Positions 37,505-46,897 of a DNA stretch of 64,000 bases are shown one piece after another. A program made the translations under genes and the position numbers. This DNA comes from Caulobacter sp. Root1455 (GTDB lineage Bacteria > Pseudomonadota > Alphaproteobacteria > Caulobacterales > Caulobacteraceae). Each line of letters begins with the position of its first letter. Position 1 is the stretch's first letter. Location of the stretch: the NCBI RefSeq assembly GCF_001426905.1, contig NZ_LMFQ01000004.1, positions 45,844 through 109,843 on the forward strand, given 5' to 3'. The notes beneath the pieces were generated by a model that was not told the DNA's origin, ran no database searches, and saw only the letters and a list, made by a program, of their open reading frames with translations.

Positions 37505-40213
37505 TCAAAAGCTCTTCCGCAGGCTCAGCGCCACGTAGCGGCCGATCGGGTTGTAGCTGCCGCCGATTCCTTCGGCCTGCGGGAAGAAGGGCGGGTCTTG
37601 ATCGAACAGATCGTTCACCTGCAGACCCAGCTCGGTCCCCTTGGCCAAGCCGCTGTAGGGCAACTTCATCGAGAAGCGCAGATCGACGGTCGTATAGGCC
37701 TTGGCGCTGTACGCGGCGGCGCCGGTGGGCGTGGCGTATTGGCCTGTCACCCCGTCACGATAGTTGATGAATCCCACGGCGTTGAACTGACCGACCTGCG
37801 CGCCCAGCGTTCCTCTCAATGTCGCCTTGGGCACACCCAGTTGCAGGCTGTCGGAGACCGGCGATGTCGGCGAAAGCTGAGTTTCGAACTTGAAGATGTA
37901 GTTGCCGGCCAAGCCGGCATACAGCGCGCCGAAGGCCGTTGGCTGACGATATCCGACGTCGAAATCCAGGCCGTTGGTCTTGCGGACGCCGAAATTGCCC
38001 TGGCGGAAGTCGAGCAGGTTTCCGATCGTCGGCAGGGCCCCCGGCACGAAGTTGACCGGCACGGCGATCGCCAGAAGGCTGGAGAGCTGCGCCGCGGTGG
38101 GATTGCGATAGATCACCGAGGCGAAGGTGGGATCGGTGAAGGCGATGGCGCCGCCGGGCGTTCCGATCACGTTCGTGTATCGGATGTCGTAGAACGTCAC
38201 GCTCGCATGGAAGTTGGGCAGGGCGTCGGGGTGCAGGTCGGCGCCGACCGAGTAGGTCCGGGCCTCTTCCGGCTGAAGGCCGCGATTGCCGCCGAGCAGG
38301 AAAACCGTGTCGACCTGGGCCGCGCCCCGCGTCGGATCGCGGAAGGTGCTGCCGGCGATGGCGGCGGCGTTGTAGTAGTAGGCGCCGACGGTCGCCCCGA
38401 CGTCGCGCAGGCCCGGCGCCCGGAACGAGCGGCCGTAGGTGCCGCGAAGCGTGAGGCCGCTCACCGGATCCCAGTTGACCCCGACCTTCGGGTTCGTCGT
38501 CGATCCGAAATCGCTATAGTGGTCGTAGCGCCCCGAAAGCGACAGGTTGAGGCGGTGCACCAGGGGGGCTTGGTTGCCGTCGCCGACGATGGGCACGAAC
38601 AGCTCGCCATAGACCGACTTGATATCGCGGGTCAGGTCTTCGGGCACCTGGGTCCCGCCGTAGATGCCCCGTTGCTTGAACGTCTCGCGCCGATACTCGG
38701 CGCCCACCGCGATCTTCAGTTGTCCGCCAGGGAGGTCCGCCAGCGGTCCGTCGATCTTGGCCGCGCCCAGATAGGTGCGCTGGTGGATGGTCAGGTCGCC
38801 GGCATAGTCGGTGATCTTGGCGGCGACCGAAGGCGACGTGCCGGCGCCGAACGGATCAAGCGCGGTGGCCGCCGTGGTCCCGAGCGCCGCCGCGTCGAGC
38901 GCCGCCGGGTTGATCGCGGGAAGGTAAGTGTCGTTCGTCGCCCAATCATAGGTGCCGTAGACGCTCAGTTTCAGATCGCGAGGGAGCTTGGCGTCGACAC
39001 CCGCCGACGAGTTGCCGGCCCGGACACGGAAGATGTTGTCGATATGGTCGGCGCCATACAGATTATCGGAACGAAACTGGACGAACTCCGTCGTGGCGCC
39101 GGTGCCGGGCGGCGTCTTGAAGAAGGGATTGGCGAAGCCGGGTAGGTTGTAGAGGATCACCCCGCCCGACGCGCCGGCCGCGGGCGGCGGCGGCGCTTGA
39201 ACCGTGTCCTTGCGGTCCGAATACAGAAGCTCGCCCCACAAGGTGGCGCGGTCGTTCAAATCTTGACGGGCCGTGACATAGGCGCTGTGCAGACGCGACT
39301 TCGGGACGAGGGAGGTCACCGCCCCGTTATCGCAGGAATTGGTCGTGTTCGGAGCCAGGGCGGGCGCCGCGTAGTTGACGGCATAGAAGGTGGTGTTGAC
39401 CCGCACGTTGGGCGACGGGCAGACCGTCGTGCGGGTATCGACGCCGCCATAGGGACGGAGGTCGACGATGCGGTAGTCGCGGTCGGCCCCGAGGATGTCG
39501 CCGTTTTCCGCGTATTGGTAAGAGGCGACGACGGATCCGCGTCCCCAGTCGCGGCCGACCAATCCACTCGCGCTGAACGTATGGTAGTCATCGGCCGTCC
39601 CGTAGCGGACCGAGGCGTCGACGCCTGAGAAGTGCTGGCGGGTGATGAAGTTCACCACGCCCGCCACGGCATCCGAGCCGTAGATCGCCGAGGCGCCGTC
39701 CGCGACGATCTCGACGCGTTCGATCGCCAGGTCGGGAATGAACGGGAAATCGGGATTGGTCTGGTTTGTGCCCCCGGCCACCAGGCGGTGACCGTTCATC
39801 AGCGGCAGCGTCGCGCTTGCCGGCAGGCTGCGCAGACCTGGAGCGAACGCGCCCGCCCCGCCGTTGGCGGCCCGGGGAGCGGTGTTGAAGCTGTTCAACT
39901 GCGGCACGCTGGCCAGCAAGTCCGGCGTGGTGTTCGCACCGATGGTCCGGATGTCTTCACGCGAGACACTGATCAGGTTCGAACCCGTCGGTGGGACGCC
40001 GCGGATGCTCGATCCCGTCACGACGATCTCGGAGATCTGATCCGGAACGTCCTGCGCGGCGCGATCCGTGTCCGACTTCGGCTGGGGCGCTTTCGACGGT
40101 TCGGCGGTGTCCGCGGTTTGAGCCCAGGCCGGCCCCGAGGCCAACAGCGCCAAGGCCAGCAACGACGCGCCGGACAACGCCAGGCGCGATCTCTTATTCA
40201 AGGCATTAGGCAA
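37505..40213 (-). CDS. TonB-dependent receptor (ester/organic-acid locus)
   Basis: A 902-residue receptor. The signal peptide is at 1-31 (ending PAWAQ). A TonB-box-like ISEIVVTGS is near 60. The plug carries IRTIGANTTPDLLASVPQL and ERVEIVADGASAIYGSDAVAGVVN, typical of a Gram-negative receptor group abundant in sphingomonads and caulobacters. It ends in VALSLRKSF. The start is TTG 40213, supported by GGGAGGG about 6 bases upstream. No ATG fits. The downstream esterase, MFS and CoA ligase suggest that the ligand is an ester too large for porins. Confidence 0.93.
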   Translation of the reverse strand: MPNALNKRSRLALSGASLLALALLASGPAWAQTADTAEPSKAPQPKSDTDRAAQDVPDQISEIVVTGSSIRGVPPTGSNLISVSREDIRTIGANTTPDLLASVPQLNSFNTAPRAANGGAGAFAPGLRSLPASATLPLMNGHRLVAGGTNQTNPDFPFIPDLAIERVEIVADGASAIYGSDAVAGVVNFITRQHFSGVDASVRYGTADDYHTFSASGLVGRDWGRGSVVASYQYAENGDILGADRDYRIVDLRPYGGVDTRTTVCPSPNVRVNTTFYAVNYAAPALAPNTTNSCDNGAVTSLVPKSRLHSAYVTARQDLNDRATLWGELLYSDRKDTVQAPPPPAAGASGGVILYNLPGFANPFFKTPPGTGATTEFVQFRSDNLYGADHIDNIFRVRAGNSSAGVDAKLPRDLKLSVYGTYDWATNDTYLPAINPAALDAAALGTTAATALDPFGAGTSPSVAAKITDYAGDLTIHQRTYLGAAKIDGPLADLPGGQLKIAVGAEYRRETFKQRGIYGGTQVPEDLTRDIKSVYGELFVPIVGDGNQAPLVHRLNLSLSGRYDHYSDFGSTTNPKVGVNWDPVSGLTLRGTYGRSFRAPGLRDVGATVGAYYYNAAAIAGSTFRDPTRGAAQVDTVFLLGGNRGLQPEEARTYSVGADLHPDALPNFHASVTFYDIRYTNVIGTPGGAIAFTDPTFASVIYRNPTAAQLSSLLAIAVPVNFVPGALPTIGNLLDFRQGNFGVRKTNGLDFDVGYRQPTAFGALYAGLAGNYIFKFETQLSPTSPVSDSLQLGVPKATLRGTLGAQVGQFNAVGFINYRDGVTGQYATPTGAAAYSAKAYTTVDLRFSMKLPYSGLAKGTELGLQVNDLFDQDPPFFPQAEGIGGSYNPIGRYVALSLRKSF

Positions 40214-40543
40214 AGTGTTCCCTCCCGTATTTTATTATTGTTTGGACCTTCGAATGGCGATCGGATCCTCTCCCGCGTTCAGGGGAGTCTTTCGCCGACT
40301 ATTCGATGGCGGCCTCAGTGCTTCTTTGGTTCACCGACGCGGCGTTGGGCGTGGCGATATGCCGGTGATGCGGCGCGCTCCAGCGGGCGCGACGCCGGGC
40401 ATGGACCGGCGGGTCAGGATTTCCCCCTCATTCATTCTTGTTCCGCACCGGTTGGCGCGGCGCGGTCGTTGGCTATCGATGTCCAAGAGCGGGGAGATTG
40501 GCTATGGCGCGGGTGACGTGCAGATTTAACGCAAGTGACCAGC
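40214..40543 (-). other. promoter region of the TonB receptor, no gene seen
   Basis: 330 bases between the receptor start and the AraC-family gene stop, both on the minus strand. A strong ribosome-binding site (GGGAGGG on the minus strand, about 40220-40226) and an AT-rich tract (40228-40246) mark the receptor leader. No further ORF is credible. The AraC regulator is a likely binder here. Confidence 0.5.
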
Positions 40544-41704
40544 TTATGCCTCGACGTGGGGCTCGCGCCGCTCGGCCACCAGAGTGGTGGCGGCCGCCAT
40601 TCGCGCGGTGTCGGACTTGTAGCGATGGCGATATTCGGAAGGCGTCATCGCCGCCCACTCGCTGAAGTTCCGCGTGAAGCTGCCCGGCTCGTTGAATCCG
40701 ACCGTGTAGCCGACATTGGTGACGGGAAGATCGGTCGCGAGCAGCAGGGCGCCCGCCATTTCACCGCGCAGCCGGGTTCTGACGTGCTGAAACGATTCCC
40801 CTTCGCGCGCGAGGCTGCGCCTCAGGCGGCGCGGTTGGCTTCGGAGCCGTTCGGCGACGTCCTCGATCGACGGCAGCCACACGCCCTCGCGCTGGAATTG
40901 GATCAGCGCCTGTTCGGTGCGGCTGCGCCAGCTGAGTTCGCCGCCGGGCGGCGCGAACCAGTCCGGAGCGCTCGCATTGTGGGCCTCATACTCGGCCAGG
41001 GTCCCGTGCACGAGGCGGACGTCGAGGTCGTTGCGGTCATAGCAAAGCGCATCGACCGGCGCTCCAAACTCAATCGGGCAGTTGAACAAGGCGAATCGAT
41101 CGAAGCCGTTCGCCTGCACCGGGCGCCGACCCTGAACGAACACGCGGCGCAGCTTCAAGGGGCGGCCGATGAGCCAGCTGAACAGGTGATAGATCCAGAC
41201 GAACCGCAGCCAGACGAAGATGTCGCGATCGACGCCTTCGACGGTGTTGTAGGCGCAGACATGCATCACCCCGAGGCGTTCGGTCTCGACGAGGCGCGGG
41301 CCGATATCGCTGGAGAGCGCCTGGGTGAACCGGATGCTGACCCTGAGCGCTTCGCCGAAAGTGCCCGAGTGCAGATAGGCCCGCGTGCGCTCGTTCTCCA
41401 GCGCGAGGCGGCATCGCTCCGGCAGGAACCCGACATAGGCGTCGTCCAGCCTCAACTGGATGCGCTCGACCAGACGGAACAAGGCGCTGCCGTCGATCAC
41501 GGCCTGCTCATTGCCATAGACCGACGGGTCGATCCCGGCTTCGCGCAATATCTCGCTCGGCTCGTGCCCTTTGAGCACCGCGCCGCCCAGCAGCTTCTCG
41601 ACCGCGAGGCCGTCCAGCCCGGAACATCCGTCCGCCGCGGCCGGCGGCACCATCGGGGTCGACGGCGCGGACGGGGCCGGTGGCTCGCTCGGCTTGGCGG
41701 CCAT
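40544..41704 (-). CDS. AraC-family transcriptional regulator with arabinose-binding-like N-domain (OruR type)
   Basis: A 386-residue regulator. The N-terminal two thirds match the Arabinose_bd-type domain found in OruR/ArgR-like regulators (ILREAGIDPSVYGNEQAVIDGSALFRLVERIQ, LRFVWIYHLFSWLIGRP). The C-terminal AraC double helix-turn-helix runs from about 285 (SIEDVAERLRSQPRRLRRSLAREGESF, VTNVGYTVGFNEPGSFTRNFSEWAAMTPSEYRH). The first 40 residues are Pro/Ala-rich and probably disordered. It precedes the receptor-ligase-esterase genes in the same orientation and probably activates them in response to the pathway substrate. Confidence 0.93.
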   Translation of the reverse strand: MAAKPSEPPAPSAPSTPMVPPAAADGCSGLDGLAVEKLLGGAVLKGHEPSEILREAGIDPSVYGNEQAVIDGSALFRLVERIQLRLDDAYVGFLPERCRLALENERTRAYLHSGTFGEALRVSIRFTQALSSDIGPRLVETERLGVMHVCAYNTVEGVDRDIFVWLRFVWIYHLFSWLIGRPLKLRRVFVQGRRPVQANGFDRFALFNCPIEFGAPVDALCYDRNDLDVRLVHGTLAEYEAHNASAPDWFAPPGGELSWRSRTEQALIQFQREGVWLPSIEDVAERLRSQPRRLRRSLAREGESFQHVRTRLRGEMAGALLLATDLPVTNVGYTVGFNEPGSFTRNFSEWAAMTPSEYRHRYKSDTARMAAATTLVAERREPHVEA

Positions 41705-42059
41705 GGATCTCAGCGCCTCTCTGGAGTTTCAGCGATACCGGGCATTGGCGTCTTCCTCCTGATCCACGACCGCCGTCGGTGCGCCGCGCTCCACCTGGGA
41801 ACAGACGCGGGCCGCGGCAATTCTCCGACATATCGTGACTGGCGTTTGCAAGTTAGCCGCGCCGATTCATTTCTCAACTCAGGACCAGCGCCGACAGCCG
41901 ATGAGGCTTGACGGCGGTTGCCTGGGGCCTGTTGTCGGGCATGCCGCGCCAGGGGCTGGGTGAGGGCGATTCCCGGGCGCTGCCCAAGGCGTCGTTTGAC
42001 CGCCTAAGGTGTAGGGCCGAGCGGGCGGCCGGCGCGCCGACGCTGGCCTTGCGGCGCGG
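41705..42059. other. intergenic region between AraC-family gene and GH39, nothing identified
   Basis: 355 bases containing the AraC promoter region and the end of the GH39 transcription unit. The segment near 41820-41880 is relatively AT-rich and may hold the AraC promoter. No gene, repeat or clear terminator was recognised. Confidence 0.4.
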
Positions 42060-43733
42060 CTAGTCCGGAGTCAGGACCAGAAGCGAAACCCCTTGGCGGG
42101 GGAGTGCGAAATCGATCCGAGCGCCGCCGCGTTTCACCGCGACCGCCGAGGGTGACGGATCCAGCGTCGCCAGTCGGGCGGCGTCGATCAATGTCTGGCG
42201 TTGCGCTTCCGTCGGGGCGATCGGCGAGCCCATCCTCAGCCACGCCGCGTAGGCGTTGGAGTGGTCGCGATCGACCCGGTAGTGCGTCAGGCGCGCGCCG
42301 TGCGCGAACGCCTTGGGCAGGTGGTTGACGTCGAGGCTCACCTTCGCGTCGGGGCCCGCCAGGTCGTCATCGTGATAGTGCCAGACCATGATCGAGAGCC
42401 GGTCCCCGTCCCGCGTCGCGACGGATGCGACGTCCGGCGCGCCTCGAACCCCGTCGCGCATCATGTCGTCCAGGGTCGCCTCATGATCCGAGGTCGTCGC
42501 GACATAGGTTCCGGACATCTTCGAGAACAGCTTGAAGACGTTCATCACCGGCAGGTCGATGCCCGCCGACGTCAGTTGCCGGAAGCCCGCGAAATAGGGC
42601 TGGTCCTCGAACTCGAACGCCCAGGTCAGCACGCCTTCGAGATCGAGCGATCGGCGTCGCGCCAGAGCCTGGAGCCGGGGAAAGGACGCCGCGGTGTACG
42701 AGGAATACATGGTGCCGTTGCGATAGGCGTTGGCCGGGCCCTGGCAGGCGGCGCAGCCCTCCGGGTCGGACTCGCCGATGATGATCGGCTTGCCGCGGAA
42801 GACCGGGTCGGCGGCGATCTGGGCGAACTCGTGGTCGGCCGCCTTCAGGTGCGTCGCCACGCCCATGCGGACGTGGCTCGTGTCGCCTTGGGCGATGACC
42901 TTGGGCGAGCCCTTGGCGTGGAAGGACAGGAAGTCGACCGGGGTTCCGGCCGCCTTGGCGTGCTCCATGAAAGCGGTGATGAACTGGTCGCCGGCCCCGG
43001 CGCCGTCGGGGCCTCCGACCCGGGCCTCGGGCAGGGCGCGGCGAACCCCCTTGATGGCGGTGTCGTGCAGAAGGAAGAATTCTTCGCGCGTTCCGCCCCA
43101 GTAGTACTGGGGCAGGTTGGCCTCGTTCCAGGTCTCGAAATACCAGCTGGCGACTTCGGCGCGGCCATAGCGTTCGACGCAGTGGCGCACCCATTGATAG
43201 ACCAGCTCCTCCCACTTGCCGTAGTCCTTGGGCGGGAAGGCCCAACCGGTCCGCAACGCGCCCGAGCCTGGCCTGAAATCGTGCTGGTAGGGTTGGGGAG
43301 AGCTGGAGAGCGCTTCGGGCATGAACCCGATCTCGACATAGGGCTTCACGCCGCGGGCGCGATAGGTGTCGAAGATGCGGTCGACGATCGTCCAGTCATA
43401 GACCGGCCGGCCGGCGGCGTCTTCGGTGTAGACATTGGTCGAGCCCCACTTCAACGCGGGCGTTCCGTCGCCCGAGGTGAGCAGATTGTGGGTGCGGAAG
43501 AAGACACGATCGGGGGCCAGGCCGCCCAGCGTCGCCAGCGTGGCGCGGCCGTCCTTCATCGTCGCGTAGTTGGGTTCGTCCGCGCCGAAGAAGCGCCAGA
43601 CCGGCTTGACCGTTTCTCCGGATCGAGAGACGTCCACGGCGAGGGCGACGGGAAACGATGGATCCTGTGCGAGCGCCGGGGCGGTGGTCAGGATCACCAG
43701 GCCGACGGCCGCGCCTGAAAGCCGTTTCCACAT
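42060..43733 (-). CDS. GH39 beta-xylosidase-like glycoside hydrolase, exported
   Basis: A 557-residue enzyme with signal peptide 1-22. The GH39 fold is clear from WYFETWNEANLP with acid/base Glu204, and PIIIGESDPEGC with nucleophile Glu321. WAFEFEDQPYF and a C-terminal beta domain follow. GH39 members remove beta-xylose (or iduronate in animals). The surrounding GH3, GH51 and acetylesterases favour xylo-oligosaccharides. It is last in the minus-strand xylan gene row and is separated from the preceding esterase by a 166-base gap with a strong hairpin. Confidence 0.92.
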   Translation of the reverse strand: MWKRLSGAAVGLVILTTAPALAQDPSFPVALAVDVSRSGETVKPVWRFFGADEPNYATMKDGRATLATLGGLAPDRVFFRTHNLLTSGDGTPALKWGSTNVYTEDAAGRPVYDWTIVDRIFDTYRARGVKPYVEIGFMPEALSSSPQPYQHDFRPGSGALRTGWAFPPKDYGKWEELVYQWVRHCVERYGRAEVASWYFETWNEANLPQYYWGGTREEFFLLHDTAIKGVRRALPEARVGGPDGAGAGDQFITAFMEHAKAAGTPVDFLSFHAKGSPKVIAQGDTSHVRMGVATHLKAADHEFAQIAADPVFRGKPIIIGESDPEGCAACQGPANAYRNGTMYSSYTAASFPRLQALARRRSLDLEGVLTWAFEFEDQPYFAGFRQLTSAGIDLPVMNVFKLFSKMSGTYVATTSDHEATLDDMMRDGVRGAPDVASVATRDGDRLSIMVWHYHDDDLAGPDAKVSLDVNHLPKAFAHGARLTHYRVDRDHSNAYAAWLRMGSPIAPTEAQRQTLIDAARLATLDPSPSAVAVKRGGARIDFALPRQGVSLLVLTPD

Positions 43734-43832
43734 ACCGGGCTCCGATCTTCCAACGCCAACGGGCGAGATGCGGTCGTCGTGACGTTTACTCCGACAAAAG
43801 GCGACCGCCTGTCAAATACGCCAAGCCTTGCC

Positions 43833-43872
43833 GCCGAGCTGGAATTGGCCACGGGGCCATCTCCAGCTCGGC
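43833..43872 (-). other. 11-bp perfect hairpin between esterase and GH39 genes
   Basis: GCCGAGCTGGA (43833-43843) and its complement (43862-43872) enclose an 18-base loop that itself contains GGCC/GGCC pairs. No clear U-run follows on the minus strand, so it may be a partial terminator, a processing site or a stabiliser of the upstream message. Confidence 0.5.
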
Positions 43873-43899
43873 GTCGGTCAGCGGACCGACCTCGCTCGC

Positions 43900-44868
43900 T
43901 CAACCCTTGGGCTTCAGCATGCCGTGCATGTCGAGCCACCGCGCGAAGGCGTCGAACCAGCCGGTGCTGGTGGTTGTCTTCGGATACATGCCAAAGCCGT
44001 GCCCGCCCTGTTCGTAGAGGTGGAACTCAACCGGCCGCTTCGCGGTCTTCCAGCTGTCGATCAGCCCGAACCCGCCGTTGGCGAAGAACGGATCGTCGGC
44101 CGCGAGCGCCACGAACATCGGCGGCGCGTCGGCGGGGACCGTCACCGGCGCGAGCGGGCCGTAGATGAGGCCGATGAAGGCCGGCTTGGCGTCCTGCCCG
44201 ACCAGGGTGGTGGACAGGGTCAGCATGGCGCCGGCCGAGAAGCCGACCATGCCGATCCGATCGGGATCGACGCGCCATTCCGCCGCGCGCTTGCGAACAA
44301 GCGTGAAGGCGGCGCGCGAGTCGGCGATCTGGGGCGCCAGGCCCGCCATCGCCTTCTCTGGGTCCATCCGCGGCGGCCGCGCCGCCGTGGCCGAGAATAT
44401 CTCGGTCATCGAACGTTCGAACCCAGGCATGTCCGCCGGGGTCTGGTTCAGACGGTACTTGAGCACGAACGCGGCCACGCCCTTGGCGGCGAGCGCGCGG
44501 GCCACGTCCGAGCCCTCGTTTTCCATCGACAGCGTCCGGAACCCGCCGCCGGGCGCGACGATCACCGCCGCGCCGGTCGCCTTGGCGGGGTCCGGGAGGT
44601 ACGGGGTGAGCGTGGCCACCGTCACGTTCCGGGCGAACAGGCTGCCATACTGGGTGTGCCAGGACTCCGAGGCCGTCGCGCCGGGCAGCGGACCCGTTCC
44701 GAGCTCGATGGCGTTCGGCTGGGCTGGGATCGGCACGGGCTGCATCTTGTCGTTCTGCGCCTGGGCCGGCGTCGACAGGATGCAGGCGACGGCCATCCCG
44801 GCCGCGGCCAGGCGCGTCCAGGTCGCCCCCTTGGAGCGGACCTCTTCCGCGACGTTGATCTTCCTCAT
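43900..44868 (-). CDS. alpha/beta hydrolase, probable acetylxylan/carbohydrate esterase
   Basis: A 322-residue exported hydrolase. The signal peptide covers about residues 15-37 (ending PAQAQ). The alpha/beta fold shows the oxyanion loop VIVAPGGGF, nucleophile in GFSAGA, acid in LAADDPFF and His in QGGHGFGMY. It resembles the BD-FAE/acetyl-xylan esterase group found in xylan loci. GGGAGAAAC precedes ATG 44868. It lies 75 bases after the SGNH esterase gene, so the locus carries two distinct deacetylating enzymes plus a CE1-like one on the other strand. Confidence 0.88.
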   Translation of the reverse strand: MRKINVAEEVRSKGATWTRLAAAGMAVACILSTPAQAQNDKMQPVPIPAQPNAIELGTGPLPGATASESWHTQYGSLFARNVTVATLTPYLPDPAKATGAAVIVAPGGGFRTLSMENEGSDVARALAAKGVAAFVLKYRLNQTPADMPGFERSMTEIFSATAARPPRMDPEKAMAGLAPQIADSRAAFTLVRKRAAEWRVDPDRIGMVGFSAGAMLTLSTTLVGQDAKPAFIGLIYGPLAPVTVPADAPPMFVALAADDPFFANGGFGLIDSWKTAKRPVEFHLYEQGGHGFGMYPKTTTSTGWFDAFARWLDMHGMLKPKG

Positions 44869-44943
44869 GGTGTTTCTCCCTTTGATCTTTGTTTTGAGTG
44901 CGGGCGCGCCGGCGGGGCGCCTCGACGAACTTCGAAGTCCTCG

Positions 44944-46878
44944 CTAAGGCACGGCGATCTCGAAGGGCGAAACGGGCAGCCCGCTCTGGTCGAAGAGGTT
45001 CACGGCCGGAGCGTCGGCCCAGGCGTAGCGCACGCGCGCCACGGACTTGCCGTCTCCGGCCAGAACCACCGTGTCGCCCGAGGCGACCGCGGCGGCGAAG
45101 CGGCAGGAGCCGGTTTCCGCGCACAGCTCGAAGCCGATGGCGACGTTCGCGCTGTGGGTGACGAGTCCGCCGCTCGCGCCCTTGAATGTCAGGGTCACGC
45201 CGCCGTCTGGATTACGGACCGCCGACGACACGCCAGGACCCGACGGAGCGACGTCCTCGCCATAGGCCAGCGCGCGCAAGGCCCGAGCCGCCCGGCGGCC
45301 GACCTCCTGCTTTTCACCAGGGTGGATGTCGAGCGGGTCGCCAAGGTCGATCGTCACGACGGCCGCCGCATGGCCGTCGGCCTCGGTCGTCCGGCGCTGG
45401 ATGTCGCGCAGCCTGGCCCAGCCGCTCTCGGTCGGACGCGAGGCCGTCGCGCCATAGGCGGAAAGCTGGATCACGGCGAAGGGGAGGTCCGGTGTCGCGA
45501 ACTGGCGACGCCAGTCGGCCATCATCGCGCGCAGCCGCCGGTCATAGCCGGGCAAGTCGGTATCGGACTCGCCCTGGTACCAGGCCACGCCCTTCAGGCC
45601 GACCGTGCCGAGCGGCGCGATCATGGCGTTGTAGAGCGTGCCGGCGCCGTTGATGTCGTCCCACGGCGACCTGGGCGCATTGGATTTCGGACGACCGGCG
45701 ACGGCGTAGCGCCATCCGGCGTCGATCGCGATCTCGGACCCGTCATCGAAGCGCAGCCGCATCAGGTTCGCCGGCCCGATCATGCCGCCTTCGGCATAGA
45801 CATTGTCGACGTTGACGGTGACGGCGTTACGCCCCTCGACAAGGACGCCGGGCGCGATGCGGTAGCGCCGAGGCGCGCTGGCGATGCTGGCCCCGCCCAC
45901 GGGGATGCCATTCACCCAGGTGCGGTCGGCGTCGTCGATCGCGCCGAGCGAAAGCACGGCGCCCTGCCGTGCCTGCTCGGCGGTCAGCACGACATCCTTC
46001 TTGAACCAGACCATGCCGACATAGCTGGCCAGGTCTGGGACGCCCCACCGGTTGAAGGCGCCGACGCCGGGCGCGGGCCGCCAATCCAGGACCCCGTCGG
46101 CATGCCAGGGCTCGCGACCGGGCGCGTCGCCCGATTGGTCACGCCACCACTTGCCCCAGGTGTCGGCCGCGGCGACCTCGGCGGCGGCGGTGTCGCGGGT
46201 GTAGAGCTCGAGCGTGGCGGCTTCGGCGGCCATGCCCGCCGCCCGCAGGCCTTCGGGCGCCATCCAGGGGGAGATCCGCGAGCCGCCCCAGCTGGCGTGG
46301 ATCAGGCCGATCGGCGTCTTCGCCGTCTTGCGCAAGTCCTGGCCCATGTAGAAGCAGACGGCCGAGAATCCGGCGATGGTCCCGGGCGTCGCCGGCGCCC
46401 AGGCCGGCGGCTGGTCGAAGCGGCTTTGCGGCGTGGCGGCGACGCGCTTGGCCACGGTCAGGAGCCGCAGGCCCTCGTCGGCCGCGCCGGCGATCTGGAA
46501 GCTGTTCTGCGCCTGGGCCGTCGCGAGCTCCATGTTGCTCTGGCCCGAGCACAGGAAGACGTCGCCGATCATCAGGTCGTCGACGACCACCTGGCCGCTG
46601 GGGGCGGTGACCAGCATCTGGTAGGGGCCGCCGGCGCCCAGGGGCGGCAAGGTCAGGCTGAAGCGTCCGTCGCCGTCGGCCCGGCCGCGCGCGGTCCGCC
46701 CCGCCAGGTTGACCAGCACCGCCTCACCAGCCCGTGCGGTTCCGGTTATGACCAGGGGTCGGTCCCTCTGGAGCACGGCGTGGTCGCTGACCACGCCATC
46801 GAGACGGGGCGCCGCCGACGCCGCCTGGACTAGGCTCAGCGCCAGGACGGCGCCTGACGCCAACATCGAAACTTTCAT
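44944..46878 (-). CDS. SGNH carbohydrate acetylesterase (sialate O-acetylesterase/acetylxylan esterase type)
   Basis: About 644 residues with a signal peptide ending AASAAP. SGNH blocks are visible. The nucleophile lies in FLCSGQSNMEL, then WYQGESD, and the catalytic Asp-His is in DPLDIHPGEK. A galactose-binding-like beta-sandwich insert lies in the middle (around GVPDLASYVGMVWFKKDVVL). Related enzymes are annotated sialate O-acetylesterases, but in plant-glycan loci they deacetylate xylan. ATG 46878 is preferred, and GTG 46890 is an in-frame alternative. It is close behind the GH3 gene, whose stop is 20 bases upstream. Confidence 0.9.
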   Translation of the reverse strand: MKVSMLASGAVLALSLVQAASAAPRLDGVVSDHAVLQRDRPLVITGTARAGEAVLVNLAGRTARGRADGDGRFSLTLPPLGAGGPYQMLVTAPSGQVVVDDLMIGDVFLCSGQSNMELATAQAQNSFQIAGAADEGLRLLTVAKRVAATPQSRFDQPPAWAPATPGTIAGFSAVCFYMGQDLRKTAKTPIGLIHASWGGSRISPWMAPEGLRAAGMAAEAATLELYTRDTAAAEVAAADTWGKWWRDQSGDAPGREPWHADGVLDWRPAPGVGAFNRWGVPDLASYVGMVWFKKDVVLTAEQARQGAVLSLGAIDDADRTWVNGIPVGGASIASAPRRYRIAPGVLVEGRNAVTVNVDNVYAEGGMIGPANLMRLRFDDGSEIAIDAGWRYAVAGRPKSNAPRSPWDDINGAGTLYNAMIAPLGTVGLKGVAWYQGESDTDLPGYDRRLRAMMADWRRQFATPDLPFAVIQLSAYGATASRPTESGWARLRDIQRRTTEADGHAAAVVTIDLGDPLDIHPGEKQEVGRRAARALRALAYGEDVAPSGPGVSSAVRNPDGGVTLTFKGASGGLVTHSANVAIGFELCAETGSCRFAAAVASGDTVVLAGDGKSVARVRYAWADAPAVNLFDQSGLPVSPFEIAVP

Positions 46879-46897
46879 TGGCGATCTCACTGAGGCT

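Noticed and set aside
43828..46833. Open frame of about 1000 codons antisense to the esterase genes, and similar long frames at 14674-17208, 53389-56313 and 60714-63830
   Set aside because: All mirror real genes with clear catalytic motifs and show the same Arg/Gly/Val/Asp-rich shadow composition.
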